Shown: piece after piece, positions 1 through 7,758 of the stretch
Layout: the number at the start of each line of letters is the position of its first letter
Position numbering within the stretch: position 1 is the stretch's first letter
From: an uncultured bacterium
GTDB lineage: Bacteria; Cyanobacteriota; Vampirovibrionia; Gastranaerophilales; Gastranaerophilaceae
Reading direction: 5' to 3'
Length of the DNA stretch: 41,555 nucleotides
Assembly: GCA_902802825.1 (NCBI GenBank)
Contig: CADCNV010000006.1
Location: forward strand, 41,001 to 82,555
Made by a program: the position numbers and the translations under genes
The notes under the pieces: model-generated
Seen by the model: the letters and a program-made list of their open reading frames with translations, nothing else
The model's database searches: none
Told to the model about the DNA's origin: nothing

Positions 1-404
1 TGAAGTGCAATACATTTTGGCACCTGCTCCCCTATTAAAACATGTATAAATGTAAGTAAAATAAATGCCAGTGCCGCAACACTTATTTGAGCGATATAAC
101 CGTGAACTGCAGGGATTGATTCCAATAGAGGGGCAAGCATTTTTTCTATTGTAGGAGAACCAAACCAACCTATACCGATACTTGCTATTGTAACCCCAAC
201 TTGAACAGCCGCAATAAAGAAATTCACATCATCGAGTGCCTTCAGTGCTAATTTTGCATCAATATTACCCTCTTTATTAAGTTGCTCTATTCTGTTCTTC
301 CGGGCTCTTACAATAGCGAACTCCGCACTGACGAATAAAGCATTAACAAACAATAATAGAAAAACTATAAGCCAATTAAAAAAGATTGAATTTACTTCGT
401 CCAT
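1..404 (-). CDS. CNNM/DUF21 membrane protein (HlyC/CorC family), 5' part only
   Basis: Only the first ~134 residues are in the window; the gene runs off the left edge. The protein begins MDEVNSIFFNWLIVFLLLF, continues with SAEFAIVRARKNRIEQL and a helix with GVTIASIGIGWFGSPTIE, then ALAFILLTFIHVLIGEQVPK. This order (N-terminal helix, AEFAivrar, sigxGwfgep, GEqvPK) is the signature of the CNNM transmembrane domain of HlyC/CorC-type proteins, which are linked to magnesium/cobalt efflux and normally carry cytoplasmic CBS and CorC_HlyC domains further on (not visible here). The start has AGAGGA upstream and a good promoter at 434-462. The family is confident; the transported ion cannot be read from this fragment. 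Confidence 0.85.
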   Translation of the reverse strand, partial: MDEVNSIFFNWLIVFLLLFVNALFVSAEFAIVRARKNRIEQLNKEGNIDAKLALKALDDVNFFIAAVQVGVTIASIGIGWFGSPTIEKMLAPLLESIPAVHGYIAQISVAALAFILLTFIHVLIGEQVPKCIAL

Positions 405-433
405 TACTTCTTATTTTATTCCTCTAGGCAATA

Positions 434-462
434 ATTATAATATCTGCATGACAAAAATGCAA
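434..462 (-). promoter_or_regulatory. Sigma-70-type promoter for the CNNM gene
   Basis: On the minus strand TTGCAT (462-457), a 17-nt spacer and TATAAT (439-434) form a near-consensus promoter. The predicted start lies about 26 nt upstream of the ATG at 404, leaving room for the AGAGGA ribosome binding site. Confidence 0.6.
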
Positions 463-483
463 GTTACGCAACATATCATGACC

Positions 484-900
484 TTAGTAAACTATTTGAA
501 CATTTACTTTTCTTGCTCTTGCTTTGTTGTCAAAATCTATTAATACTACCTGCTGCCACTGACCAAGCTGCAACACTCCGTCAATTAAAGGAACATACGT
601 TGAATTCCCAACAATAGAAGCTCTTATATGCGAATATCCGTTACCGTCATGCCACATTTCATCATGATGATAATCTTTATTTGCAGGAACAAGTTTATCC
701 ATCACTTCGGGAAAATCTACAAGCAATCCGGGTTCGAATTCAATATTTGTAACTGATACCGTACTCCCCTGAGCATATATGTAAACAACAGCATTTTGCA
801 AACCGTAATTATAAACCACATTCCTTATCTGTGGAGTCAAATCTATAATATCAGTATTACCTTTTGTATGAACAGTAAATTTTTCATTAATAATCGTCAT
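484..900 (-). CDS. yjbQ: YjbQ/UPF0047 family protein
   Basis: A 138-residue protein matching the YjbQ (UPF0047) family. It has the central motif WHDGNGYSHIRASIVGNS followed by VPLIDGVLQLGQWQQVVLIDFD, corresponding to the family's GNGxxHxxAxxxG and LGxWQ signatures. Members are small trimeric beta-rich proteins with weak thiamine-phosphate synthase activity in vitro and uncertain physiological role. I chose the ATG at 900 over an in-frame TTG at 915 because TTTTGGGGA lies at normal ribosome-binding distance before it and the family usually starts near this point. It is separated from the CNNM gene by about 80 nt that hold that gene's promoter, so it is probably a separate unit. Confidence 0.88.
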   Translation of the reverse strand: MTIINEKFTVHTKGNTDIIDLTPQIRNVVYNYGLQNAVVYIYAQGSTVSVTNIEFEPGLLVDFPEVMDKLVPANKDYHHDEMWHDGNGYSHIRASIVGNSTYVPLIDGVLQLGQWQQVVLIDFDNKARARKVNVQIVY

Positions 901-1034
901 AATAAATATCCCCAAAACTTATCTCTTAATTTTACAAAGGACAAAAATAATTTGCAAATATTACCTAAGAAGATTCGGGGATGATTTTTTTTTTACAAAA
1001 ATAAAAAATTAAAACAAAGAAAGGATGGTTCAAA

Positions 1035-1244
1035 ATGAATGCATTAAGAATTTTAGCTTACATATTGGTTATTATAGGAGCAATAAATTGGGGACTTGTC
1101 GGAATGATGGATTTTGATTTGGTCGCTTTATTATTTGGTGAAATGACCGTATTATCAAGAATAATTTATTCTATAATCGGAATTTCGGCAATATTACTTT
1201 TATTAACCACATACCGTGATATTTTTTATCACGAAGATTACTAA
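1035..1244 (+). CDS. DUF378 family small membrane protein
   Basis: A 69-residue protein with two hydrophobic helices (about residues 4-25 and 38-60). It contains YILVIIGAINWGLVG and a FDLVALLFG segment, the typical DUF378 pattern. The function of the family is unknown; it is an inner-membrane protein. An AAGGA site sits just upstream of the ATG. No good promoter was found in the A/T-rich upstream stretch. It appears monocistronic and is followed by an intergenic repeat cluster. Confidence 0.85.
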   Translation: MNALRILAYILVIIGAINWGLVGMMDFDLVALLFGEMTVLSRIIYSIIGISAILLLLTTYRDIFYHEDY

Positions 1245-1268
1245 TTCTGAATATTGAAATCCCGGATC

Positions 1269-1346
1269 AAGGCACTAAGAAAGTTATATTTAATAATTAA
1301 CACCTTTATATCTTAGTGCCTCAGTGCCATAGTATCTTAGTGCCTT
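1269..1346. repeat. Inverted and short tandem 'TCTTAGTGCC' repeats
   Basis: AAGGCACTAAGA at 1269-1280 is matched as a perfect 12-nt inverted copy by TCTTAGTGCCTT at 1335-1346, with another TCTTAGTGCC at 1311-1320 and a TCAGTGCC between them. The unit resembles the short heptamer-like tandem repeats seen in spacers of many bacteria. A transcript from either strand could fold here; it may end the DUF378 transcript, but no clear U-tract follows. Confidence 0.55.
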
Positions 1347-1365
1347 TCTACACATTTGTAACAAA

Positions 1366-1394
1366 TTTACCTTAAATAAAAAATGTGCTATATT
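1366..1394 (+). promoter_or_regulatory. Promoter of the receiver/GspE-like pair
   Basis: TTTACC (1366-1371), a 17-nt spacer, then an extended -10 TGC-TATATT (box 1389-1394). The expected start near 1401 gives a short leader containing AAGGGTG before the ATG at 1427. Confidence 0.5.
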
Positions 1395-1426
1395 GTAGTA
1401 AATTAGCGATGTTTTAAGGGTGAAAT

Positions 1427-1804
1427 ATGAAAAAGATTCTTATTGTTGATGATGAGCAGGATATAGTTGAGAGCTTAAAGTTTGTATTAGAGGGATGCAA
1501 TTATACGTGCTATTGCGCCTATAACGGAGAGGACGGATTAAAACTTGCAAGAGAAATTATTCCTGATTTGATTATTCTTGATGTTATGATGCCGAGGATT
1601 AACGGATACAAAATCAGCAGATTATTAAAATTTGATAAGAAGTATCAAAATATCCCGATTTTGATGATAACAGCACGTTCACAGGAAGAAGATAAACTTA
1701 TCGGAGAAGAAACAGGAGCCGATGAATATATCACAAAACCGTTTGATTTGGATGAGGTTTTAGCAACAGTAAAAAAATATCTGGAATCGGAAGAAGAAAA
1801 ATAA
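1427..1804 (+). CDS. Stand-alone response-regulator receiver (CheY-like)
   Basis: A 125-residue protein that is a single receiver domain with no output domain. All key residues are in place: acidic pair D8/D9, phospho-acceptor D52 in LIILDVMMP, switch T82 and K104 in the KPF motif. It should be phosphorylated by a histidine kinase and act through protein contacts. The next gene starts 3 nt after its stop, so the two are almost certainly co-transcribed and probably work together. No kinase is adjacent; the nearest one in the window is at 12479-14050. Start chosen from the AAGGGTG site upstream. Confidence 0.93.
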   Translation: MKKILIVDDEQDIVESLKFVLEGCNYTCYCAYNGEDGLKLAREIIPDLIILDVMMPRINGYKISRLLKFDKKYQNIPILMITARSQEEDKLIGEETGADEYITKPFDLDEVLATVKKYLESEEEK

Positions 1805-1807
1805 ATT

Positions 1808-3190
1808 ATGTCTGCAATAACAAATAAAACATTAGAAACCTTAAAATATGATTTGGTAAGAGAAGGTCTTGTTCAATACGAAATAGTTGAACAGGCACAG
1901 GAAATTGCCAATGCAAGAAATATTAATATCGGTCAGGCACTAATTGATTCCGGACATATCACAGAAGAACAACTGATTAAATTTTTAGAAGCAAAACTTC
2001 ATACCCCTTTTGTGAATCTTGATGATTATGAACCGGATAAAAAATGTTTGAAATTTATAAGTTATTCAGATGCAAGAAGATATAAAATTATTCCGCTTTT
2101 CAAAATCGAAAATACCCTGACTGTTGCAATGTCAGACCCAAGGAATCTTTTTGCAATAGACAAAATTATGGAGAGCGCCGAATGCGAAATTGAACCGGTT
2201 CTGGCAAATGAAGAAACCATTCTTAAAAAAATTGATGAATATTACAAAATTGATGTTTCAGTAGGAGATATTTCGACCGAATACAATGCCGGCTACGATT
2301 GGCAGGAAGAATTACATAAAGAAGATTTAAGCGATAATCATATTCAAAAAATTATTCGTGCGATCCTTAAACAAGCTATTTTAGAAGACATACACGAAGT
2401 TATATTTCAGGGAGATGATGAGGGCTTAGGCGTAAACTTTAAAAAACAGGGAGAAATGCTAAACCGCGGTTATATTCCGTCAGTATTGATTTCATCTTTT
2501 GTAGCAAAACTAAAAACGCTTTCGGAACTTGATCCTTCAGTATCAGAAGTTCCGCAACTCGGGAAATTATGCTTCAAAGTTGATAATATAGTGGTAATGG
2601 CAAGTACCTCAACATTCCCGACCATTATGGGGGAAAGAATATTTTTGAAAATATATAAGCCGCCAAAATCACTTGAAGAAATTGTATCATCAAAAAATGA
2701 TATTTCAGAAATACGCCAGGCACTTGGTAAACCGGGGATAATTTTGGTTTGCGGCTCTTCATTAAGCGGAAAAACTCACGTTATATATTCATTACTTCTT
2801 GAGGCCGCAAAAACTGCTTCAAAAAATATCATGACTCTTGAAAGTATTGCAAAATACGAGCTTAACGGGGTCAATCAATGCGAATTTAATGAAAATGTCG
2901 GCTTTAATATGGATAAGGCCGCACGCTTTATTGCATTCCAAAATCCGGATATAATCTATCTTGAAGGAATTAAATCAAAAGCATCGTTCGATTATTTTTC
3001 AAGTCTTGTATATGAAGGGAAGACAATTATTATGGAATTCCTTGCCAATAACATGGACGATTTACGTTCTAAAATGGCTTTTTCAGATTTTGATACCCTC
3101 AAATCCATAATATCTTCCATGATATTCATTCACTCTAAAAACAGCGTGGAAGTATTTGGCAAAGACAGTTTGCAGAAATATTTAGGGTAA
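1808..3190 (+). CDS. Degenerate GspE/PilB-like ATPase with N-terminal MshEN domain
   Basis: A 460-residue protein built like a type II secretion / type IV pilus assembly ATPase. Residues ~1-145 form an MshEN/GspE N-terminal domain (GQALIDSGHITEEQL, FVNLDDYEPD, RRYKIIPLF, LTVAMSDPRN). Residues ~175-460 follow the GspE core with its hallmarks eroded: the P-loop is GSSLSGKTH (316-324) instead of GPTGSGKTT, the Asp-box region reads IMTLESIAKYELNGVNQ, the Walker B region is NPDIIYLEGIK instead of the usual DPDxIxxGEIRD, the tetracysteine zinc motif is absent and the C-terminus is short. It may be a non-hydrolysing paralogue regulated by the receiver encoded just upstream. Family confident, activity doubtful. 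Confidence 0.85.
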   Translation: MSAITNKTLETLKYDLVREGLVQYEIVEQAQEIANARNINIGQALIDSGHITEEQLIKFLEAKLHTPFVNLDDYEPDKKCLKFISYSDARRYKIIPLFKIENTLTVAMSDPRNLFAIDKIMESAECEIEPVLANEETILKKIDEYYKIDVSVGDISTEYNAGYDWQEELHKEDLSDNHIQKIIRAILKQAILEDIHEVIFQGDDEGLGVNFKKQGEMLNRGYIPSVLISSFVAKLKTLSELDPSVSEVPQLGKLCFKVDNIVVMASTSTFPTIMGERIFLKIYKPPKSLEEIVSSKNDISEIRQALGKPGIILVCGSSLSGKTHVIYSLLLEAAKTASKNIMTLESIAKYELNGVNQCEFNENVGFNMDKAARFIAFQNPDIIYLEGIKSKASFDYFSSLVYEGKTIIMEFLANNMDDLRSKMAFSDFDTLKSIISSMIFIHSKNSVEVFGKDSLQKYLG

Positions 3191-3194
3191 AAAA

Positions 3195-3884
3195 TTACCT
3201 GACATTTAAAAATTTGTGAACCTGAGGAATTAATCTGACATTCGCATAATTGTTTAAAAATTTGTTGAATATACGTTCAATAAATTCATTTCCTGCGCAC
3301 ATATTATTTCCAATCATCTTTGGCTGCAAAACCAATTCTGTTGAATATTTTTTACCCAAATGCGCACATTTTTTGATTTCATCCTCAGTTATATTTTCAT
3401 CAAAAACAATTTTTGCAAAAGTATAAATTCCGTCACAATTTGCAAGAAATTTATCATGGGCTTCAAAAGTATCTTTTCCGGTTGCTGATGGCAACTTTAT
3501 ATCAGCAGAAATAATATCTGTCTTATCCTTAATTTGTAATAATTCATCAGATAAAGTCGCATTCGTTTCCAAATATATTTTCAAGTTATTGTTTTCAGAA
3601 CGGATTATACTTATAAACTTATCCAAAAAATCAGCGTGCAAAAGTGGTTCTCCGCCTGTCAACGATATTGAATGAATTTTATTCAAATCATATTCGGACA
3701 TTATTTTATTTGCCAATTGTTCAGGGGTATAAATAATAGAATTTTTGCTCCCAAAGTCGGTATCACAATATTGGCAATTCAAATTGCACCCGCAAAAGCG
3801 TATAAATAATTGCTTATACCCTACAACAGGTCCTTCGCCTTGTATCGATTCAAATATCTCTTTTATTCTAGCTTCCGTAACCAA
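3195..3884 (-). CDS. queE: 7-carboxy-7-deazaguanine synthase (radical SAM)
   Basis: A 229-residue radical SAM enzyme. It makes 7-carboxy-7-deazaguanine from 6-carboxytetrahydropterin in the queuosine/preQ0 pathway. The signature is the N-terminal ESIQGEGPxxGxxxxFIRFCGCNLNCxYCD, with the CX3CX2C cluster ligands, then SLTGGEPLLH and a substrate-site stretch LETNATL. The start is a TTG at 3884: it has AAGGA six bases upstream and is the only initiator preceding the domain. It overlaps the 3' end of the dnaJ-like gene by 17 nt, indicating translational coupling. No other queuosine genes are in the window. Confidence 0.9.
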   Translation of the reverse strand: MVTEARIKEIFESIQGEGPVVGYKQLFIRFCGCNLNCQYCDTDFGSKNSIIYTPEQLANKIMSEYDLNKIHSISLTGGEPLLHADFLDKFISIIRSENNNLKIYLETNATLSDELLQIKDKTDIISADIKLPSATGKDTFEAHDKFLANCDGIYTFAKIVFDENITEDEIKKCAHLGKKYSTELVLQPKMIGNNMCAGNEFIERIFNKFLNNYANVRLIPQVHKFLNVR

Positions 3885-4939
3885 AATTTTTCCTTACATT
3901 ATCTGATGATAAATTTTTTAACTGCTCATACAGCTTGATTTCATCATCCGACAAATGCTCAGAAATTTCAATACTTACGGTAACAATTAAGTCACCGATT
4001 TTACCATTCTTTTTCAGTCCCTGTTTTGCTATACGGAATTTTTGACCTGAAGTGGTATTTTTTGGGAGCTTTAATTTTATTGTCCCATCAAATGCAGGAA
4101 TAGATATTTCTTCCCCCAAAGCCGCCTCAAACGGTGTTATAGGTACATTATAATAAATATTTAATTTATCAAAATGTACCTGAGTTTTTGTTTCAATGTG
4201 AACTAAAACATAAACATCTCCGTTTGTCCCTCCATTTTTGCCTGAAGCCCCCTCTCCTTTTAATCTGAGTTTTGTACCGTCTTTTATCCCTTTCGGAATT
4301 GTCAGAGTTATTTTTTTCTCCATTTACAAATTTATGACCAAAGCATTTCGGGCAGGTTCTTGTTGTCCTGATATTTATTATTCTTTTAGAACCCGTCATT
4401 ACTTCATCAGGAGTTATTGTAACTTCTGTTGTCAAATTCTCACCTTTTTGCGGTTTTGAATAATTTTTGCGCTTTCTATCTCTCTTAATACGGGAAATGT
4501 AGTGTCTTACCGCCTTAAATAAATTCAGTGAAAAAGCTTTTTTATTTTCTTTATTTTTTTCTGATTTTACAGAAGATTTTTTTGCTTGAGATTTGTCCTC
4601 TTTTTGATTATTAACCTGCTCAGAATTGCTATTCTCTTCCTTTTGTGGCTTATGTGTTTCTTCTTTTTTATTTTCTTTTTCTTCGTTAACAAAATCAAAT
4701 GCGGGATCTTTTCTGAAAATATGATGAATTGTATCATATTTTCTGCGTTCTAAATCATTACATAATGTTTCATAAGCCGCAGTTATTTCTTTGAACTTTG
4801 CAACCGCATCAGCATCTTTGTTTACATCAGGGTGATAAATTCTGGCAAGTTTACGATATGCAGACTTAATTTCACTTGTAGCCGCATCAGTTTCTACATT
4901 CAAAAGTTCATAATAATTTTTAACACCATTAAACACCAT
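3868..4939 (-). pseudogene. DnaJ-like co-chaperone, interrupted by a frameshift
   Basis: Two overlapping reading frames together make one DnaJ-like protein of ~355 residues. Frame one (start 4939) has a good J domain: NYYELLNV, YRKLARIYHPDVNK with the HPD motif, and YETL. A charged Lys/Glu linker and the start of the C-terminal substrate domain follow (VTITPDEVMTGSKR, then CPKC). Frame two (ending 3868) continues with KITLTIPKGIKDGTKLRLKGEG and the rest of the C-terminal domains. The break falls at a run of seven A (coding strand, 4317-4311); removing one A joins the frames. A sequencing error, a true disruption, slippage or a small deletion are all possible. Only one CxxC remains of any zinc finger. 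It lies between dtd and queE. Confidence 0.8.
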
Positions 4940-4997
4940 ATAAACTATTTAATGATATTTTTGTAAAAATCAATATTCCCGAACGGATTAGAGTTAT

Positions 4998-5435
4998 TTA
5001 TTTTTCAACCATAAAGGTGACAGGTCCGTCGTTGATAAGCTCAACATCCATCATCGCACCAAAACTGCCTGTCTGCGTTTCAATACCATGTTCTTTAATT
5101 TTTGATACGAAATATTCATAAAGTTCATTTGCTTTGTCCGGTAATTCCGCATTGTCAAAGCTCGGGCGAGTGCCTTTTTTGCAATCCCCACAAAGAGTAA
5201 ACTGCGAAACAACAAGCATTTGACCGCCAACATCTTTCAGCGACAAATTCATTTTATCGTTTTCATCTTCAAATATCCGGAGATTAACAAGTTTTTGAGC
5301 GAGTTTATCGGCATTTTCCTGACTGTCACCTTTTTGAACCCCCAAAAATACAAGCAAACCTTTATCGATAGAAGAAAATAATTTATCCTCTATTGTGACA
5401 GATGCTCTTTTTACACGTTGAACAAGAGCTTTCAC
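4998..5435 (-). CDS. dtd: D-aminoacyl-tRNA deacylase
   Basis: A 145-residue DTD that hydrolyses D-amino acids mischarged on tRNA. It has the family start [15 protein letters not shown], the SQFTL motif ([19 protein letters not shown]) and the C-terminal NDGPVTF that carries the chirality-proofreading Gly-Pro. Length is normal. The start is a GTG lying directly after the thyX stop (TAA-GTG), with AGGAA in the thyX tail as ribosome binding site, so the pair is translationally coupled. Confidence 0.95.
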   Translation of the reverse strand: MKALVQRVKRASVTIEDKLFSSIDKGLLVFLGVQKGDSQENADKLAQKLVNLRIFEDENDKMNLSLKDVGGQMLVVSQFTLCGDCKKGTRPSFDNAELPDKANELYEYFVSKIKEHGIETQTGSFGAMMDVELINDGPVTFMVEK

Positions 5436-6155
5436 TTAAATTCCTGCCTTCTCAAAAAGTTCTGCTTTTGTAATTTTTCTTCCGCAGGATTTGTGTTCGT
5501 CACAAAAGCCCAAAAATTCGCATTTCGGGACTAAATATTCTTTTAGCCATGGTTCTTCTTTGGTTATCTCATCACACATTGCCTTAACCATCATTCTGAT
5601 TTCGTATTGCGCTCTTGTACATAATCTTAATTGTGCAAGGTGAATGAGTTCTCTTAAATTCAAACTTGCAACAAGAGAAGACGAAGTTGCATTTGGCAGA
5701 ACAAACCTTGCATCTTCAGCAGGAATCCCCGCATCCACAAATTCTTGATATTTAGCGGAAATTTCGCCCATAAACGATATAAATTTTTCTTTCAATTCGG
5801 GATTTTTATCAATTGTCGGCGGAATTATGTAATCAAATTGCCCTTTTTCCTGAACATATCTTTGAGATTTTTGAGAAAAAGACATCAATCTGTGTCTTAC
5901 AAGCTGATGAGTACATGCCCTTGATACATTTGAAATAGCAAAACTCACCTGAATATGTTCGATAGTCGAATGATGACCTGATGCAACAACATTTTTTATA
6001 AGTTTAAGCATTTTTTCTTCATCTACATCATTTTCATACATATCAACAGGCGACTGCGCACTGTAACAGGTTCTGCATGCCGTGTAAACCGTCTTTAACA
6101 TATTTTGCGGTTTTGATATAAGTTTTACTATCGGTTTATTATTTCTTTCTTCCAT
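5436..6155 (-). CDS. thyX: Flavin-dependent thymidylate synthase
   Basis: A 239-residue FAD-dependent thymidylate synthase that methylates dUMP using methylene-THF and NADPH. The diagnostic ThyX motif RHRLMSFSQKSQRY (RHRX7S) is present, preceded by HxxxEH (GHHSTIEHIQVSF). Residues near 180-205 (LRELIHLAQLRLCTRAQYEI) match the substrate-binding helix. The ATG has TTGAGGAATT upstream. It leads the minus-strand run thyX-dtd, possibly extending to the dnaJ-like gene and queE. No classical thyA is visible in the window. Confidence 0.96.
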   Translation of the reverse strand: MEERNNKPIVKLISKPQNMLKTVYTACRTCYSAQSPVDMYENDVDEEKMLKLIKNVVASGHHSTIEHIQVSFAISNVSRACTHQLVRHRLMSFSQKSQRYVQEKGQFDYIIPPTIDKNPELKEKFISFMGEISAKYQEFVDAGIPAEDARFVLPNATSSSLVASLNLRELIHLAQLRLCTRAQYEIRMMVKAMCDEITKEEPWLKEYLVPKCEFLGFCDEHKSCGRKITKAELFEKAGI

Positions 6156-6745
6156 AATTCCTCAACTCCCTTTTCTACTATGATAAATGAAAAGTATGCT
6201 TAAAGCAATATAAATAAGATGGGGAATTGGCAAGTTTGTAAGTTGGGAAGTTCATTTCAAATATTAATTATTTTCAAAATAGCAGTATTGTTAATATTAA
6301 TAATTTGAAAAAATCTTAATATCTTAATATCTCAATGGCTTTGCGCCTTTTGCAAATATTAAAAAATCTTCACAATTTAAGCATGGGAGAAAACTCAGAT
6401 GTACAGACATGTTTGAATGTGTGCAAGAGTATTTTAATCATTTTTAACAAAATTTTTGTAAATTTTTCTTTGAGGAATTAAGATTGCGAAAACATAATCC
6501 AACCGCTGATTTTTAAGATTGAAAAAAAAATAATTGTAAAGACTTTGGCATGAAGCAAAAAAAATATTGGTCAAAATCCGAAATTTATTCTATGATAAAT
6601 TTACTTAATCGGGAACGAGATTTTTAAACAAGCAATCAGAAATTTTTTTCTTTTTACTTCATTTATCCATCCATTGAACGATTAATATTTTATGGGAAAT
6701 AGTTTATTATATACACAGAGGAAGTGTAGTCCGGAGGTATTTTAG
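6156..6745. other. 590-bp AT-rich spacer between thyX and cobO
   Basis: No gene of convincing quality is seen. The left end has the thyX promoter. At ~6229-6253 are octamer repeats of the AAGTTxGx type. A possible plus-strand promoter (TTGGTC 6567-6572, 18-nt spacer, TATGAT 6591-6596) would give cobO a leader of ~140 nt. I see no cobalamin box in that leader. A small inverted repeat TACAC...GTGTA (6713-6729) lies next to the GGAGG ribosome site. The rest is A/T-rich sequence without recognised content. Confidence 0.5.
6180..6208 (-). promoter_or_regulatory. Promoter of thyX
   Basis: Minus strand TTGCTT (6208-6203), 17-nt spacer, TATCAT (6185-6180). The start predicted near 6173 leaves a short leader with GGGAGTTGAGGA before the ATG. 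Confidence 0.5.
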
Positions 6746-7279
6746 GTGTTAGAGCATGGTTATATACAAATATACACAGGAGATGGCAAGGGGAAAACAA
6801 CTGCAGCATTAGGTCTTGCTTTGCGTGCTTTAGGACATGGTTGGAAAGTATTGGTTATACAGTTTACAAAAGGTGACGGAGCAACAACTTATGGTGAAAT
6901 GCTTTCATCATCAAAATTTTTACCTAATCTTGAAGTAATGCAGTTTGGAATGGACAGAGTTTGTTATTCTCATAACGTATGCTTAGAAGATTACAAAGAA
7001 GCAAAAAAAGGTTGGGAAAAAGCAAAAGAAGCAATCAACTCAGGTGAATATCAGTTGGTTATTTTGGACGAAATCAATATCTGCACAGCAATGAATATGA
7101 TTAAGGTCAGCGATATTAAAGATGTACTTTTGCATAAACCGGAAAATCTTGAAGTTGTACTTACAGGACGTTATGCTCACCCTGAACTTATTGCAATGGC
7201 TCATTTGGTAACAGAAATGAAGCCGATTAAACACTACTTTGATATCGGTGTTATGGCAAGACAGGGTATTGAATACTAA
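6746..7279 (+). CDS. cobO: Cob(I)yrinic acid a,c-diamide adenosyltransferase (CobO/BtuR/CobA type)
   Basis: A 177-residue P-loop adenosyltransferase that forms the Co-adenosyl bond of coenzyme B12. The hallmark start GYIQIYTGDGKGKTTAALGLALRALGHG contains the modified Walker A (GDGKGKTT). It is followed by VLVIQFTKGD, the acidic LVILDEINI strand and VVLTGRYAHPELI. Full family length. The start is GTG, chosen because GGAGG lies 8 nt upstream. It stands alone with a strong terminator 25 nt after the stop. No other B12 biosynthesis gene is in the window, so salvage or a dispersed pathway is likely. Confidence 0.95.
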   Translation: MLEHGYIQIYTGDGKGKTTAALGLALRALGHGWKVLVIQFTKGDGATTYGEMLSSSKFLPNLEVMQFGMDRVCYSHNVCLEDYKEAKKGWEKAKEAINSGEYQLVILDEINICTAMNMIKVSDIKDVLLHKPENLEVVLTGRYAHPELIAMAHLVTEMKPIKHYFDIGVMARQGIEY

Positions 7280-7304
7280 TTAAAGGATATTAAGAAGAGA
7301 GAAG

Positions 7305-7336
7305 AAGGCGGATGAATAAATATTCATCCGCCTTTT
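7305..7336. terminator. Bidirectional rho-independent terminator
   Basis: AAGGCGGATGAATA and its exact reverse complement flank a 2-nt loop, with T-runs outside on both strands. It sits between the convergent cobO (+) and gtrA-like (-) genes and can serve both. Confidence 0.92.
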
Positions 7337-7350
7337 AACTATCTTATAAT

Positions 7351-7749
7351 TTAATTCTTTTTGAATGCGAAAAACTTGAACAATACATAAGTAGAAATTG
7401 AAACCAAGAACAAAGAAACAAACTGAGCGATGTACACGTTTTTGATTAAAAATCTTACAAAAATTTCAAGTATAATTACGTTTAATACATAACTCACAGC
7501 CCAGGTTGAACAGCATTTGAGATATTCTTTGACATAATTACCTTTTGTGCAGAATACAAAGAATTTTTGATTCAAATAAGAAATAAATGATGATAAAATC
7601 CATTGCAGTGCAACGCACAACTGGTAATAATCCGTTCCGAAAATCAATACGCATATTGCATAAATTATGTATGAAATACCTGCATTTATACAGCCGATAA
7701 CTATAAACCTGATAAAATCAGGAAGTTTGAACCACATATCCATTATCAT
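7351..7749 (-). CDS. GtrA family membrane protein
   Basis: A 132-residue protein with four predicted transmembrane helices and the GtrA pattern: FIRFIVIGCINAGISYIIY, SFISYLNQKFFVF, and a C-terminal YVLFKFFAFKK. GtrA-like proteins are thought to help move lipid-linked sugars across the membrane for glycan or O-antigen decoration. It follows the MEMO-AMMECR1 gene by 9 nt and is probably co-transcribed, although no functional link is known. Three in-frame ATGs (7749, 7743, 7737) are close together and no clear ribosome site separates them. Confidence 0.88.
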   Translation of the reverse strand: MIMDMWFKLPDFIRFIVIGCINAGISYIIYAICVLIFGTDYYQLCVALQWILSSFISYLNQKFFVFCTKGNYVKEYLKCCSTWAVSYVLNVIILEIFVRFLIKNVYIAQFVSLFLVSISTYVLFKFFAFKKN

Positions 7750-7758
7750 AATATGAAA

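Noticed and set aside
6597-6745. Possible cobalamin riboswitch in the cobO leader
   Set aside because: No B12-box-like sequence or the required multi-stem architecture; the leader is simple A/T-rich sequence.
7040-7234. Antisense ORFs inside cobO, clpB, gltX, hom and similar genes
   Set aside because: They mirror strong conserved genes, have no ribosome site and show shadow composition.
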